The position numbers and the translations under genes are program-made. Shown in pieces: positions 29,001 to 41,921 of a stretch of DNA of 64,000 nucleotides. How positions within the stretch are numbered: position 1 is the first letter of the stretch; each line of letters starts with the position of its first letter. Source of the DNA: Eopsaltria australis (lineage: Eukaryota > Chordata > Aves > Passeriformes > Petroicidae); contig JAVTVJ010000220.1 in assembly GCA_034509425.1 (NCBI GenBank), positions 3,727,501-3,791,500 on the forward strand, read 5' to 3'. The notes under the pieces are model-generated. The model was not told the DNA's origin. It ran no database searches and was given only the letters and a program-made list of their open reading frames with translations.

Positions 29001-32000
29001 AGCTCTAATACATCTAAACACTTCCTGCTACCTGAAATATTTTCTGTCAAATACAGCTGAGACAAGTGTAAAACTAAGAGAAATGCCCAAAGAAATCAGG
29101 GATTTCTGATGGCCTGAATGATGGTCAGTCAGGTAAAGTGTTCAGGAACGTCTTGCATACTGGGAAGGGATGTGACACTGAATACTGGATATTGCTTAAC
29201 ACTGCTTGAGGTGTGAAAAGGGAAATCTTTTGTAAAGGGTCACTTCTGTCTACTGAAAGAAAAGCAGGAACTTTTATAAAGTGAACTGACAGAACACCTA
29301 ATGATGTATATTCACCAATAAATCATAAACTGGGCCTGATTTTAAATGGCACTCAATTCAACGGTGCTGCTGAGGACAGCCCCAGGTGCGGGCAGTGTGA
29401 GACTGTGTGATCCTCATCATCTTTCCCCCAGGATGCAGGAAGTTGGTGCTCTGGTGAGTGCTGGACAGACTGTACAGCAAATATTCCAGGCATATACAGG
29501 CTCTGCTGCTCCTACAAGCATCAGTTCAGGGCATAGTGCACTTCAATGCAGTAAAAAGAAAAAACAAAAAAAGAAAAAAGAAAAAAGAAAAAAAAAAAAA
29601 AAGTAGGTACAGAAAATTAACTGTAATTTTTCTCCTAGCTATAAAATTTGGGGGTTTGAATTTTGCCCAGCCCTCCCTGAGAAAGGGTGAGGCAGGTCCT
29701 GCTATGTGTGCCTGCTAAGCCACTCTGTCTATGAACTGGATTGAAGCTGCTGACTGGTTTTCTCTTTGATTGATTCATATGGGCTCTTACAGTAATGATT
29801 AGTGTGTCTAAGGAGAAAATTAGGATAAGGTCTGTATCTTCCTTGAATGTGTTGTACAGTTAGCTAAATGACAAACAGACCTTCAAACACCTGTTAAATT
29901 GTGATGTAAGTCAATAGCCCACTAAATTGCCTTACTGATTTCTTCTGCTGTTTGAACACCTTCCATTTAGGCTCTCCAGGATATTCACAGCCCTTGAGAA
30001 ATAAAGAATTCAGTTAAAAGCACCAATACTAGACCAAGGGCACACAGAAAAGGTGTGCTTGAGGGATGTGTTCTGTCCTGAGCAAGGACAAAAGACTCCA
30101 AAGTCCTGAAGCAAAGGATGTCTCCAGGGATGTTCAAGCCCACCAGTATCTTGCCTCTGCTTATCCAAAAACCAGCCATGAAATCCTGGGGGCATACCCC
30201 AGAGTTTCAGCTACTATATATTGTTTTCATGTGTGATAATTGTTAACCTGGTTACATGAGGCAGTCTCAGTGTGAGATCCCAGCACTCTTTCTTTCTGGT
30301 CCTTTCTGAGTGATTTATGTTAATTGTTTAGGAAAACCAGTATAAGAATACTGGTCCCTTGGGAGCTTGGGCTTTGTGGCAGTCTCAGGCAGAGTACAAA
30401 TAACGAGTTGTGTATGACTTAGCAGTGGGCACGCACTCTTATGCAATCCAGTGTCCAGGAGCAGAGTATTTTACTCTTTCAGTTTAGGGCATCTGTCCAG
30501 GAATTACATGTGAAATTAAATCCACTGGAGTAACTGATGTGCTGTTTTTGTTGGACTCGCAGGGGAAGATTTCATCCAAGATTTCTCCTCAGACACAGAG
30601 ATCAATTTTACTGATGGCTTCCTTCTTGGAATCCTGTTCCATCGAACATCTGAGCTGCAAGCAGCTTTGTTCCTGAAGCAGAACCGTGGGACAGCCTGAG
30701 CTGCACACACCAGTGGCACAGCTACTGCAGGGAAAGCTTCCTCTCAGCCCTGGATGCTGGGAATAAGTGCTCAGCTGAGGTAAACTGGCAAAGAATCGCC
30801 TGTTTCTGTGATGCTATTGCAGTTTCTAAAGGCTGTGTGACTTCCTCAGGGCTGCCAGGGGGAGAAAGGGCAGAGCATGGGATGTGGGAGAGAAGTGGTG
30901 GATGGTCACAGGGGAATGATGTGCAGGGAGTTGCTCCAGATGATGCAGTTTGGGCTGGTGGTTCAGGCAAAGGCAGGAGGGGTGTTACCCCTGACAAATC
31001 ACCCTGCACCATCTGGGAACTGGTCCTGGGTTTTATTCAAGGACCATTTTTAAAAGCCTGCCTCAGGTGACCTCTGATTTCACCCAAGCAGCTTGATCAC
31101 CTCCAGGAGGTGTGAAAACCATATTATTCTGCTAGCCAGGATGGATGTGGCCACCACTGAAGCAGTGACAAATGTCTGGGCAGCTGCCAGGGGCTCCCAA
31201 GGGATTCAGTGGAGTGTGTGCACTGGACTCACCCTGGCAATGTGAGTGGGTGACCACAGGGTTAAAGCACTTTTCTGGGGGCTTTCCTGCTCCATCTGCA
31301 CCTGTCTGCCTGCTCATATCTACATGAGTGCCCATGCCATATAAATAAACTGCTTCCTGGCAGGTCACCCCAGATGGTGTAGGATGGTATGTTTTCATAT
31401 CATTCCTTCCAGTCCTGCAGATATGAGCTGACCTAATCACTGGAGATAAGCAACATCAGGTCTGGTCAGTATGGAGAGGAGAGACCTCCAAGAAAAACAC
31501 AGGTGCTCCAGGAAATGCCACTGCTGATCCAATGCTGCAGACAGCGCTGCATGGGGCTGCTGGAGCATGGCTGAAACAGCAGCAAATCCCCTGGGACAGC
31601 CACAGATCCCTGGGACTTCTCACGGGAATGGGGTGTTAACTCCTGTGTGTGTGCTGTCATGTTGAAATTCTGCATGGGAGAGAGCTCCTGCTGTGTTCTT
31701 CTCCTCATGCACCAACCAACACATCAGTGTGACTGTGATGAGCACCCTAAAGGCCTTCACCATCGCTGTAGGGTGATTTTAAGGGGCACAGGTCTATCAG
31801 ACAAACCAAAATATGCATATTTATTTGGCTGCCTAAAATGCAACCTGCATCCTGTTTTCCTTGTGGCTCGTTTCCTCACCTGCTAAAGAGGTGCACACTG
31901 TGCCTGGTACAAACCAGCCAGCCCTGCTCCACCCTGGAGGTGAGTGAACATCAGCTCTGAGTTTGTATTTCTGCAGAATGAAAGATGATAGGAGTTTATT

Positions 32001-35000
32001 ATTACCTCTAGAAATGATGTTGCAATATTGGTCAGTCACCGCTAGCAACTGGAGTTATAATGAAGTCATGCTTCAACTCCAAAATACTGCTTTTTAATTC
32101 TGTTTGGTGGTTGGGGTTTTTTATTATTATTATTTATTTTGTTTTGTGAGGTTTTTTCTTCTATTTTTTTTTCCTTCTGCTGGCAACTAATCTGGTATAC
32201 AAATATCTGACCTTACTGGAACATTTGGCCAACTTATGTGTTATGAGGTCTCCTTCATTTGCTAAAGAAATGAATGTCGCAATTTTCCTGATTCTGAGAA
32301 CACATCCTTCTGTGAATTAACATTTCACAGAAGCTGAACTTATGTGTTTTGGAGGAGGAAAAGATAGGAGGGAAAGAAAGAAGTAAAGAAGACATTAAAA
32401 AAAAAATCTCATAAATTGTCTGTAGTCCTCACCAGACACGTGAGTGAGAAGTGCACAGTTTTGAATAAGGGAGCTGTGACAGTTGATTTCTCCACACAAA
32501 AAAAATAGAGCTATATTTTACCACAAGGTAGACTGAACAGCAGCCCAGTTTATAGTTTAAATGGCTTGGGAGCTTCCAGAAAAATCTTTCGCATCAAACC
32601 TTTACTACTATTGCCACCATGTGGTGAAATTCGACAAACGGCACCATTAGCTGCCACAAAATTTATTTGTTCGTTATGATTTATTTCATATCTGCTGTAT
32701 TTGGAGAGATTTAGAGGCCACTATGTTTTTAATAATGGCAGGAGTTAAAGTCTTTATCTTGCCTTCTTAGAGAAATGGTGCAGAAAGTTCTACTGTGTTT
32801 CAAGTCACAGCTTCTGGAGTGAAGTTCCCAAAATGAGTTGGCATTTTCAGCTGGATTCAAGTTGTGGGGATGAGTGACCCTCCAGCTTTCCTGCAGCTTT
32901 CCCAGACCCTTCCTAATTGTCTCAGGCTGTTGATAACCCCCCTCTAACCAGCCATGGCATGGGCACTGCTACAATAAAATGCATTTCCATATGGGAGAAC
33001 TCCCCTAACCTTCTTTCTGTGCAGATGCAGATGGACACAGTGAGCAGCCCTTCCCCTGCCCACCCCTGGCACCTGGCACAGGGATTGTAACCAGGCTGGA
33101 GGCTTTCAGCTGCTGGGAGAACCCTCCTCACGAGCAACACCTTTTGTGCTGCTGGGATGAAAAGTGGTTGATGAGAGGTGACCTGGCAGGACAGAAATGC
33201 AGGGCAGTTCTGGCAGCTGCCTTTGGAGCTCTAATTTGTTTCCCCTAAAACAAGTCTAATAGAGATTTTTCAGAAAGAAGACTGGCAAGATGCCTTATTA
33301 CTAATGCAAACGTTTTAAAAAAATCTTTTTTTATTTTTTAAGGTCACAAAGCCTGTATTTTGGTTATTACAGCAGTTTGCCCAGTATTTTAACCAGTGCA
33401 GTAGGGATTCCTCCTACAATAGATGTTCCTGTTGGATTATCATGTCCATTTCCCTTCAGGTCTGGTTCCTCCACTGCTATTAAGCACATTTTAGCAGATA
33501 AAATATTTACCAAGCATTTGATCCATACCTATCCTAATGCCATTTTTCTTTCCATTTAATCCTGTCCTCTGCCCTTTTTTATTCTTAGTCATTAGGGCCA
33601 GCCTGGTTTCAAACATTTAAACCCCAGTACCAGCTTTGCCTTTGTCCCTTTGTGTGGCTGAGGGCCTGTCCTGATGGCAAGGACAAGAGCAGGGATTGTG
33701 GCCATGCCATTATTTTTCTGTGGGTTAGGTCTGAGAACACAACAATCACCCAGCACGTCCAACGCCCCATCCCAACAGGTGGTCTAAGGCATCCACTGCT
33801 TGCCTCATTCACAAGGCAGATTTATTGAAGCCTGTTTCCAATTCAGGCTGTTTAATGGTTTCTTTTCCTTTTTTTTGTGTGTGTGTGAACCGAGTTCAGC
33901 CAGTTTAGAGACTGCAGACAGCCACCCTGCATCCCCTGTCCCAGTGCACTTACAGAAACGAGCACTTACGGCTCTGAATTCAGCTGACCTGAGTGAGAAA
34001 GCTGCAGCAACAGACACAAATCATGCTTAGGAGTGTCTTGATTGGGTCTTGCATGGCAATGAAGGACAGAATGGGCAATGCATATGTAGATGGGTGCATG
34101 TATCACCCTATATATTAATATACACCATATGTATCTACATATTTACATACAGTTCACTGCAATCAATCTTCAGGCAGCCTTCTCCACCCTCCTTGGCAAG
34201 GGATGCCATTGGAAATCTTGGCTTCTTCAACTTTGGCTTAACTCAGACCAGACCACACCAGGCTGAAGCTGCCTCTGCCCCTCCTGAACAAAGAGCTCCT
34301 CCAGGCATCACCCAAGGATGGCTCCTGGGCTGCCACATTCCTGCCCACCGTGGGAACTGTCTGTCTCCTCTTGGCTCCTCTGGCTGCCCTCCACCCTCAC
34401 CAAAAGTGTGGGAGAGGATCCCCTGACTGATTGACATGGGCATGAAAGAGGTGGTTCTAAGGCCACACTGGGAGAAATCCCCCTGCAAATCTGGGAGAAA
34501 AATTGGTTGAAGTGAAAGAGGCTTGTGGAAGTTTTTGAATGAAATGAAGTAAGATACACACCCTCTTGCCCCCAGTTTTTCATTGTGGTTCCAGGCATGG
34601 TTTTGTTTGACTGAAAACTCAGTGTTGTCTTTAATTTTCAGGCTATTTATCCTTCTTGAAGCTTGTGATTTTTATGAAAAGAAAACCAGTGTTTGCAAAA
34701 CAATTCAAAGAGTTGAACTTTGGGAAGCATCAGAATATGAACTGTGAGGTTTTTCAGAATAAGACATTTCCTATAAGGATCACTGAAACAATCTATTTTG
34801 AAATTCATAAAAATTATCCCTTTGCCTTTATTCTTAGAGGTTTTTTTTTTATGACTGGAAAGATTTCAGAACAAGTTTTCTGCGGTGTTATGTTTTTCAC
34901 TCATTCAAAAAACAGTGTTCAAAAAATATCCAGATTGGGTTTGTCTAAACCCTCCCATCCCTTTAAAAGGCAGACATCTGTGTTATAGCTGGTTATAGGT

Positions 35001-38000
35001 GCAAATGGAGCAAAAGGATGGGCCCAGGGGAAATAAAACCTCTCTGCATCCTGTATTTACCTGTCTGTTGATGTGTGCCATCATCTCTGCAGCATTGCTA
35101 CCAAGCACCCTTTTCCTGGGATTCTGGCTGACTAGTGTTCTGGAGCTGCTGCTCATTTCTCAGCCACAGCAGATGGCTGAATGTGGGTATGATAAACCCA
35201 CATTCTAACAAGCAGCTATTTGGCCAAAAAGTTGCTTTGTTGCCCCCACCTTCCCCGTGTCTGATGGCACCAGCAGTGCCTCTTTTCATGGCTCATCTTA
35301 TGCTGCTGTTCCTGCCAACCAGCAGCTGTGCTCCTGCCCAAACCTGATCCCCAAGCCCAAAGTTTGGGCTCGGGGTTTGAGTGTTTTTCCTCTTATATTA
35401 TCAAATGTATGCATGGAGTCCTCTGAGTGCTTATAACAACCACCCAGCCCCATCCATTTGCTGCGAGAGCCTGCCCCGAGCCTCCTCAGAAGATAATGGG
35501 GCTTTAATCACAGCAAGACTCACCCTTTTGAACTGTGCTCTTGAGCAAAAAAGTACATGAGGCAAACACAGCCTTTGGCACATCTACATGGAAAAACTTC
35601 ATAGTGCTCCTCGGCTTGGCCTCTTGAGAGGGAGTCTGAGCTCTTGCTCTGTCAGTCAGATGGGATTTTTACTACTTTTATTTTTTCTTTGGTTGCTCTG
35701 TTGTTGGGAGAGAGAGGATCTCTAGTTGCCAGATACCAAACTGTGTATGATCTCCTCGAGCAGTCAGTGAAAAAACATATTTATTTCCCTTTCTATAAAT
35801 GGCTATGAGAGAACTGTGGCTTTCTCCAGGGTTTAGTCTTCTTTAGGCTTGATTTTAGTAGGTGGTAATGGACCTTCCATTGAGGTTCATGATGGAAACT
35901 CAGGTCCAGGTTCTCAGCTAGAAAAAAGTTCTTGTAATTAATGTCAAATTTATCCCAAAATCTCAGAAGCATTGACCAGGCTAAAGATACTGTTCTCAGC
36001 AAGGAAAGCTGCTAGTAGTGACTTTAGCAGCTATTCCAGCTGAAATAACATCAGGGCTCTCTTTTTTCCTCTTTACGAGCTGAACTTCTGCAGAGTGACT
36101 CCAGCATCTTTCTCTCCCAGTGTAACTCAGGCTGTTTTTTCTGTAAATATCTGTACATGTTAACATTAGAGACAGAAGGTACAATAAACTCCCATTAAGG
36201 GTTCAATGCCAGTAAATGAAAGGAAAAAAGCATTGAAATGATTACTTGACTTAAAATTCCCTGTTTGGCTCTGGCAGGGTTCCAGGGCACATGATCGCCA
36301 AGGTCGCACACTTTGATGAAATTCCCTGGCACAGTGGGAGAGTTAAAACACTGCATTGTAGTTCCTTTTGCTGTGGGGAAATCTTACAAATGTTGTTTAT
36401 TTGGTATCTTTCCTGCCTCCAGTCATTCCCCACTTCAGACTAGGAAGGAATCAGTTCTCATGAAGTAAACAGGGTCAGAGCTGGTGGGGTGTTGGGATGG
36501 GAACTGGGTGAATGTTTGTGGCCAAATATTTCATTAGAAGAAAAGGAAAAAAATGTGGATGTGAGTCCTCCTGACAGGCTTGCAAATTAAATCATGTTTC
36601 TCAGGTGCTTGAGCCAAGAGAAGATGATAACTAAGAGTAATTCAGAATAATAATTCATAATGCTCTAATCTTGCAATGTTCTCAACATGAAGCTTCGCTT
36701 CGCTTTCCTTTGATTCCAACATTTTTTGTTGGAACATCTGTTTAGAGATGGAACTAAATGTGTTTGCACTTCAAGGAGAGAGGACTAATGGAAGTTAAAT
36801 ATTTCACGGTTGATTTTTACTTGGAGTGTTTTACTTGAGTGAAATTTAAGGTGTTTTTTTCCAGTCTCAGATTGTGTGTGTTAAAAAAAATCAGGTGGCA
36901 CTGCCTGATACCTGCTGTTCAATGCCAAAAATGAGGCGCTCCTTGCTTGGAGATTCTCACCCCCTGGTCCTTCTTGAGGAAGCACATTTGCTAACCAAGG
37001 ACCAGTGTTGGCTGTGACATCCTCAGACCTTCCAGATCTTTGGGTTTTGATGCAAATCTCACTGTATTTGATGTATGAAATCACTCATCCCCTGGAGCTG
37101 ATTCCTCGTGTGACAATTTCAGCTTTTCATTAGGAGAGCTTCAACGCTCCGGATTTATGGGGAACAAAACTTGTTTAATATGTCCAAAGTCACTCCTTGT
37201 TCTCAAAAGTTAAACTGCAAATGGAGAAAACCCAAAATGCAGAGAAGGTGTTGACCTGGGAGGAAGGGTTTGAGCACAATTGCAGGTATTTTAACCAATC
37301 TAAGGGTTTGATTCCTGAAATGTTAGGTGCACTAAGGCAAGCAACTCTCCATCTTTCCCCTGGTTACCCCCCAGATGTTGTAGACTACCCCTAAAGAGAT
37401 ACTGGTTTCTTATCTGGAACCATCAGCCTTTTAGCAGCTTTTCCTGGTTTTCCAGTTTGTTGGAAGGTGCTAAGACGTACCTTAGCACCTTTAATTTGTA
37501 TTTGTTATTGTCTGTCATGGCAACTTTATTTATAGTTGATTAAAGCTCTTGGTTAGGGAGACTGCATTCATACAAGCAGCTCTTGGCTGCTCTGCATTAA
37601 AGTGAGGCCAATATTTATGGAAAACAGAATATGGCAGAAAACTTGGGGTTTTGTGGTTACTACAGAATGTCCCCATTGTTTTCTTTTCTGGTGCTCTTCC
37701 CTCGCTGCTTGCCTTCAATGGCCAGGTTTGCTTTTGTTTCTTGACAGAATGCCTTGCCAAAACCACTGTTTTCTGATTCAAATCACAGTCTGACAGCCTT
37801 TTGGATGGATAGATGGAGGAGATCTTCTTCTGCTTCTTGAAAAGAGAATGGGATTTCTCCTCAGGCTGATGTCTTTTACGAGAATGGTGCTGCAAAACAG
37901 CCACCTTTGCACACAGACAAAATTAAAACAGAGAGCCTGGGAGGAATAAGGAGATTTCAGACCCTCTAAGGGAAAAAAGATGTACTCTCAAATCAGCTGG

Positions 38001-41000
38001 AGCACTGTCTTTCCTTGCATTTTGCATGAAGAGCTGAGAAGGAGCTGGAGATGTCCCAGATTTGGGGGGACCATGGAGGAGATGAGCTCCTGTGAGGTGT
38101 CCCTTGTACTGTGGGGACTTGAGATGGGGGCAGTGGCTTCTGCCACTCCTGTGTGTGAGTGAAGCACATGGATGTCCTAAGGGCCCCTCTCTGGAGATTC
38201 TTTCCTTCAAGGACCATGGTTTGCCCCATTTCTGGTCACCCTCAGCTGGGATTCCCTGCGGGCTCATGAGAGAGTTGGGACTGTGCACATCCATCACACA
38301 CAGCGTGATGAGAGCTGTCCCCACTCTGCTCCCACCGTGTGCCCCCTGCTCTGCCCCCAGACCCAAATCCCCTCCTGCCCCACACACCCCACCAGGCTGG
38401 CTCAGCCCCCAAACTCAGCGACTGCAGGCCAGCAACCAGAGCCCAAACCGGGGGCCCTGCTTTTAATTAGAGGATTGGTCTGAAGGAGGAGGAGGAGACG
38501 TCCTTGCAGCTCTCCTAATTTTAACCATAGTTAGCGCCTAATTAATGAAACATTTAACTTGTCTGGGACATGGGCTTGGTGGGGGGAGAGATACCCCAGG
38601 CCAATCAGCACTGATGTATTCTGTTTCCCTTGCACTGAGGCAGAGCATTTCTAAGTGATGTGTGTGTGATTGCTTCCAGATTTACGACTATTTCCATCCT
38701 TTTAATGCTGAATTAAAAAAAAAACCAAAAACCTCCAAAGAAGTTGGTTTGGCATAATCTAATTTTCTCATGTGAAACAGTTTGTAGACCAGATGACCCC
38801 AAACAATGGGAGAGTTTGTCTGAGCCTGGCTGCCCTTGCTGCAGGCAGCCTTCCTCTGGGCTGCCCTCCTGTACCCAAATGTGACAATGTCCCTTATTTA
38901 CACTCCTCAGCTCAGCTCAGGGACTCCAGGTCTGCTGCCTTGGCCAGGTTGCAGTGCCTGGCAAGTGCTGAGCACATCCCAGCAGGTGAGACTGGATGTG
39001 TATCCTGACTAGGAGAGGGCCAAAACCAGACTGAGCAAGAATTCATGAACAGATTTTGGAAATTCTCTGTGAGGTTAAGACAGGGTTTAAGGAATGACCC
39101 TGGGCTGGTTAGGATGCAGATGAACTCAAGAGCTTTTAGAACACATATGACTGAATTGTATCTTAAATATCTCAATTCACATCAGCTTCCCTTAGCTGGA
39201 GAATTGCATTTCACCCAAGGAGAGGCTTCTTGGCTGGCAAGGAAAGGATGGGCTTCAGCACTTCAGGATTGCACTGGGGGAAGAAAGAGGCCCAGGAACT
39301 GGAAGGAAGCAAACTCTGCTCACAGCAAAGACAATCCCCTCTGCCAGGGTGAGACCCTACCAGTATATGGAAATTAAAGTGGAAACTAAAGAATTTATAT
39401 CACTAAAGAACTGCATACCTGCCCTGCCCTCTCATTTTATTTATTGTGTATTTCACACATTTATTGTGTATTGCTTGGTTTTCATGCAGTAGTCTGGCAT
39501 CTAAAACCAGATACGGACCTTGCTCCCTACACTAAATCCAGACATGGAGAAAGGGACTGGACCTTGGTGTTGGTCTGGTTTTGGTGCTGTAGATGCCATC
39601 AGCAATGGAAGGGAAACAATAGCTCAGAGAAAAGAATAAGAAAATAGAAAGAAAAAAAAATCCAAGTAATTTTAAATTCCTATTTAATAATTTAGATCCA
39701 GTTCCACTCTTCTGTGATCAGGGTATAAAAGAGAAACAAGGAATTAGTGGTCCTCCCACTACGGCTTCTCTGTCTGTGTGCTCTGTTCTCTCCTTCATTT
39801 TTTTTGGTGGTTTTTATTTCTTTGCTAATTGATTTATTTAATATATTAAATTAATTCAGCTAGACAGAAGAATTAATGGTTTATTCTAAAGGGAAAATAT
39901 CCGTGATATTTATATTCAAGCACCCCAGGATGGCAGCAGTAGGGCAAACCCCAGTGTTACTCTTATCTTTACACATTGCTGATGTGCAACACCACGGAGA
40001 TCTTCAGATGGGGAGGTCTGCATGTAATTAAATGGGGTCACACCAGAGCAGGCCCAGCAAAGCAGGAGATGTCACTCCTGGTGTCTGGTGTGAGACTGAG
40101 AGGAGGACCAGTTCATGGATGACTCTTGCTTTTATAGTTTATTGTATTGTCCCCTTTTCTCAACAAGAGGCCAGATGTCAGCAATGAACAGGATCCTCAC
40201 AGAAGGAATCTCTGCTTTCTAATCCTGAGCTGGCAAAGCCCATGGTTTGAATCAGTGCCAGGGAAATCAAGGAAACGATTTTTCAAAAATTAAGGAAAAG
40301 AAAATAAAACAAGAAAACAAAGAAAATTAAAAACTTCACTGACATTTAACTTGGAAAATCTCACTGCAGTGATCAGAATGTTTTCTCTGAGATGATCCAG
40401 GGGTGAAGGTGGAGCAGGGAGGAATTCTCACCTTGAGCTGGCTGCCATGAAAGTGTGATAACACCTGCCTGTGGCAAATCAAACCCATCAGCACCGTGCA
40501 GATGCCCAGCAGGGCCTTCCTCTCCCCATCTACAAGGGGACCTTGACCTCTGCAGACTTTCTAGCCCTGTTTGTGTCATCCTTGCCATTTGCTCTGGCCC
40601 AGGGGCCAAGTGCATGGCCTTGATTACTGGCAAGATAACTGCTCTCTCTGTTTGACCTGGAGGAATGCAGTAAGAATTCCCAAAAGTTGGTGGTTTCAGA
40701 GGTCCCCCACTATCCAACCCTTCATTTTTCATGTCCTTGAGATTTACTCTAGCCACATGCCTTTTTGTGCTTGTCTTTGTAGTTTATTTTGCAGTCCTTC
40801 CAATTAGCATACAAGTGAATGACATTGTGAATATTAATATGATTTTCATTTATTTCCAGAGACAATAGCCATGTGAATCAGCAGGGCTCCACTAATCTAT
40901 GCTGAAGATTTCAGAGTTGTTGAAGCTGGTTTAAAAGGCATGGGAACTGGTGGCTGTGGAGTAGCTCATTATACTCTCATTATGATTCCATCCTTGAAGG

Positions 41001-41602
41001 TGAGGAGCACTGAATGTTTGATTAGAGTGCTGTTATAAATAAAATAAATGTATCTGAAAAATCTGTGAATCCATAAATCATATCAAAGGAAAAAGCCCCA
41101 GAGAGTGCATGGACAGAGAGACAGACTCACATTAGCCCAGAGATTTGCTCTTCTCAGCCCAATTCACTGCAGTGTTTATCAGATGCCTCCCTGCAGAGGA
41201 CCTGGGGCTCATGTTTGACTGCATTGCTTCGGATTACAAAGACGTTTTTCTGCTTCCTTCCGAGGACAAAATGCAGAGCTGTGGGAGTCAGCTGGAGGTC
41301 AGGGTGGTCTTAATCTCCTTCTGCATCTTTCCTTGCCTGCCTTGCTCTCAGGACCTAATTTAGGCAGGCATGGCAGGCTGTCCCCAGGGCTCTGAGGATC
41401 AAACACCCCACCCACAGAGCTCAGCACCCTCTGTGCCCTGCCCCAGCGCTGGCAGCCTCCACAGGCTCCATGGCAGGAGCAGAAGCTGCCCCAGCTGAGC
41501 CAGAAGATTCTGCCTGTCCTTGCTGCCCTCTGAGCTGGGTGTCCAAGCTGTGCCCCAGGCTGCAAGGGACAGCAGGGGCTGCAGAGGGGCATTCCGCCTT
41601 CC
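17041..41602. other. Long intergenic stretch (about 24.5 kb)
   Basis: No gene was recognised. The sequence is mostly unique, alternating AT-rich parts (for example 32.1-32.8 kb) with moderately GC-rich but CpG-poor parts (about 24.6-25.3 kb and 38.0-38.5 kb). The longest open frames (141-154 codons) fall in the GC-rich parts and overlap frames on the other strand, as expected by chance. Short inverted repeats are reported as findings. Undetected non-coding RNAs or short exons cannot be excluded. Confidence 0.65.
29552..29602 (+). repeat. A-rich (AAAAAAG)n simple repeat
   Basis: About 50 nt of A with regularly spaced G, ending in a run of about 15 A. The lysine-rich open frames crossing it are artefacts of the repeat. 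Confidence 0.92.
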
Positions 41603-41921
41603 TGTGCCTAAAGGGACACAAGAGAGCTGGAGAGGGACTTTCTGCAAGGACACAGAGGGACAGGACAAGAGAGAATGACTTTCAAATGAAAGATGGTAGA
41701 TTTAGATTGGATGAAAGGAAGAAAATCTTAATTGTAAGGGTGATGAGGTCCTGGCACAGGCTGTCCAGAGAAATGGATGGCCCATCTCTGGAAAAGTTCC
41801 AGGCCAGCCTGGATGGGGCATTGGGCACCTTGCCTAGTGGAATGTTCCCTGCCTGTGGCAGGGGGGATGGAACAGGATGATCCTTAAGGTCCCATTCTAT
41901 GAGTCCATGATTCTGTGATTC
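41603..41921 (+). mobile_element. CR1 LINE 3'-end fragment
   Basis: Forward-oriented CR1 tail. Seen: AGCTGGAGAGGGACTTTCTGC, GACAGGACAAGAG, GAGGTCCTGGCACAGGCTGTCC, TTCCAGGCCAGCCTGGATGG, TGGCAGGGGGGATGGAACAGGATGATCC (split by a few substitutions), and the terminal GATTCTGTGATTC octamer-type tail at 41909-41921. It is about 320 nt, 5'-truncated and non-coding. A 136-codon open frame running into it is a repeat/chance frame. Confidence 0.88.

Noticed and set aside
37923..38387. 154-codon minus-strand frame in a GC-rich patch
   Set aside because: It overlaps competing frames on both strands, has no domain and no splice context; GC-rich sequence gives few stops by chance.
41470..41880. 136-codon plus-strand frame
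   Set aside because: Its second half is a CR1 3' tail, which is non-coding in the element, and the first half has no recognisable motif.
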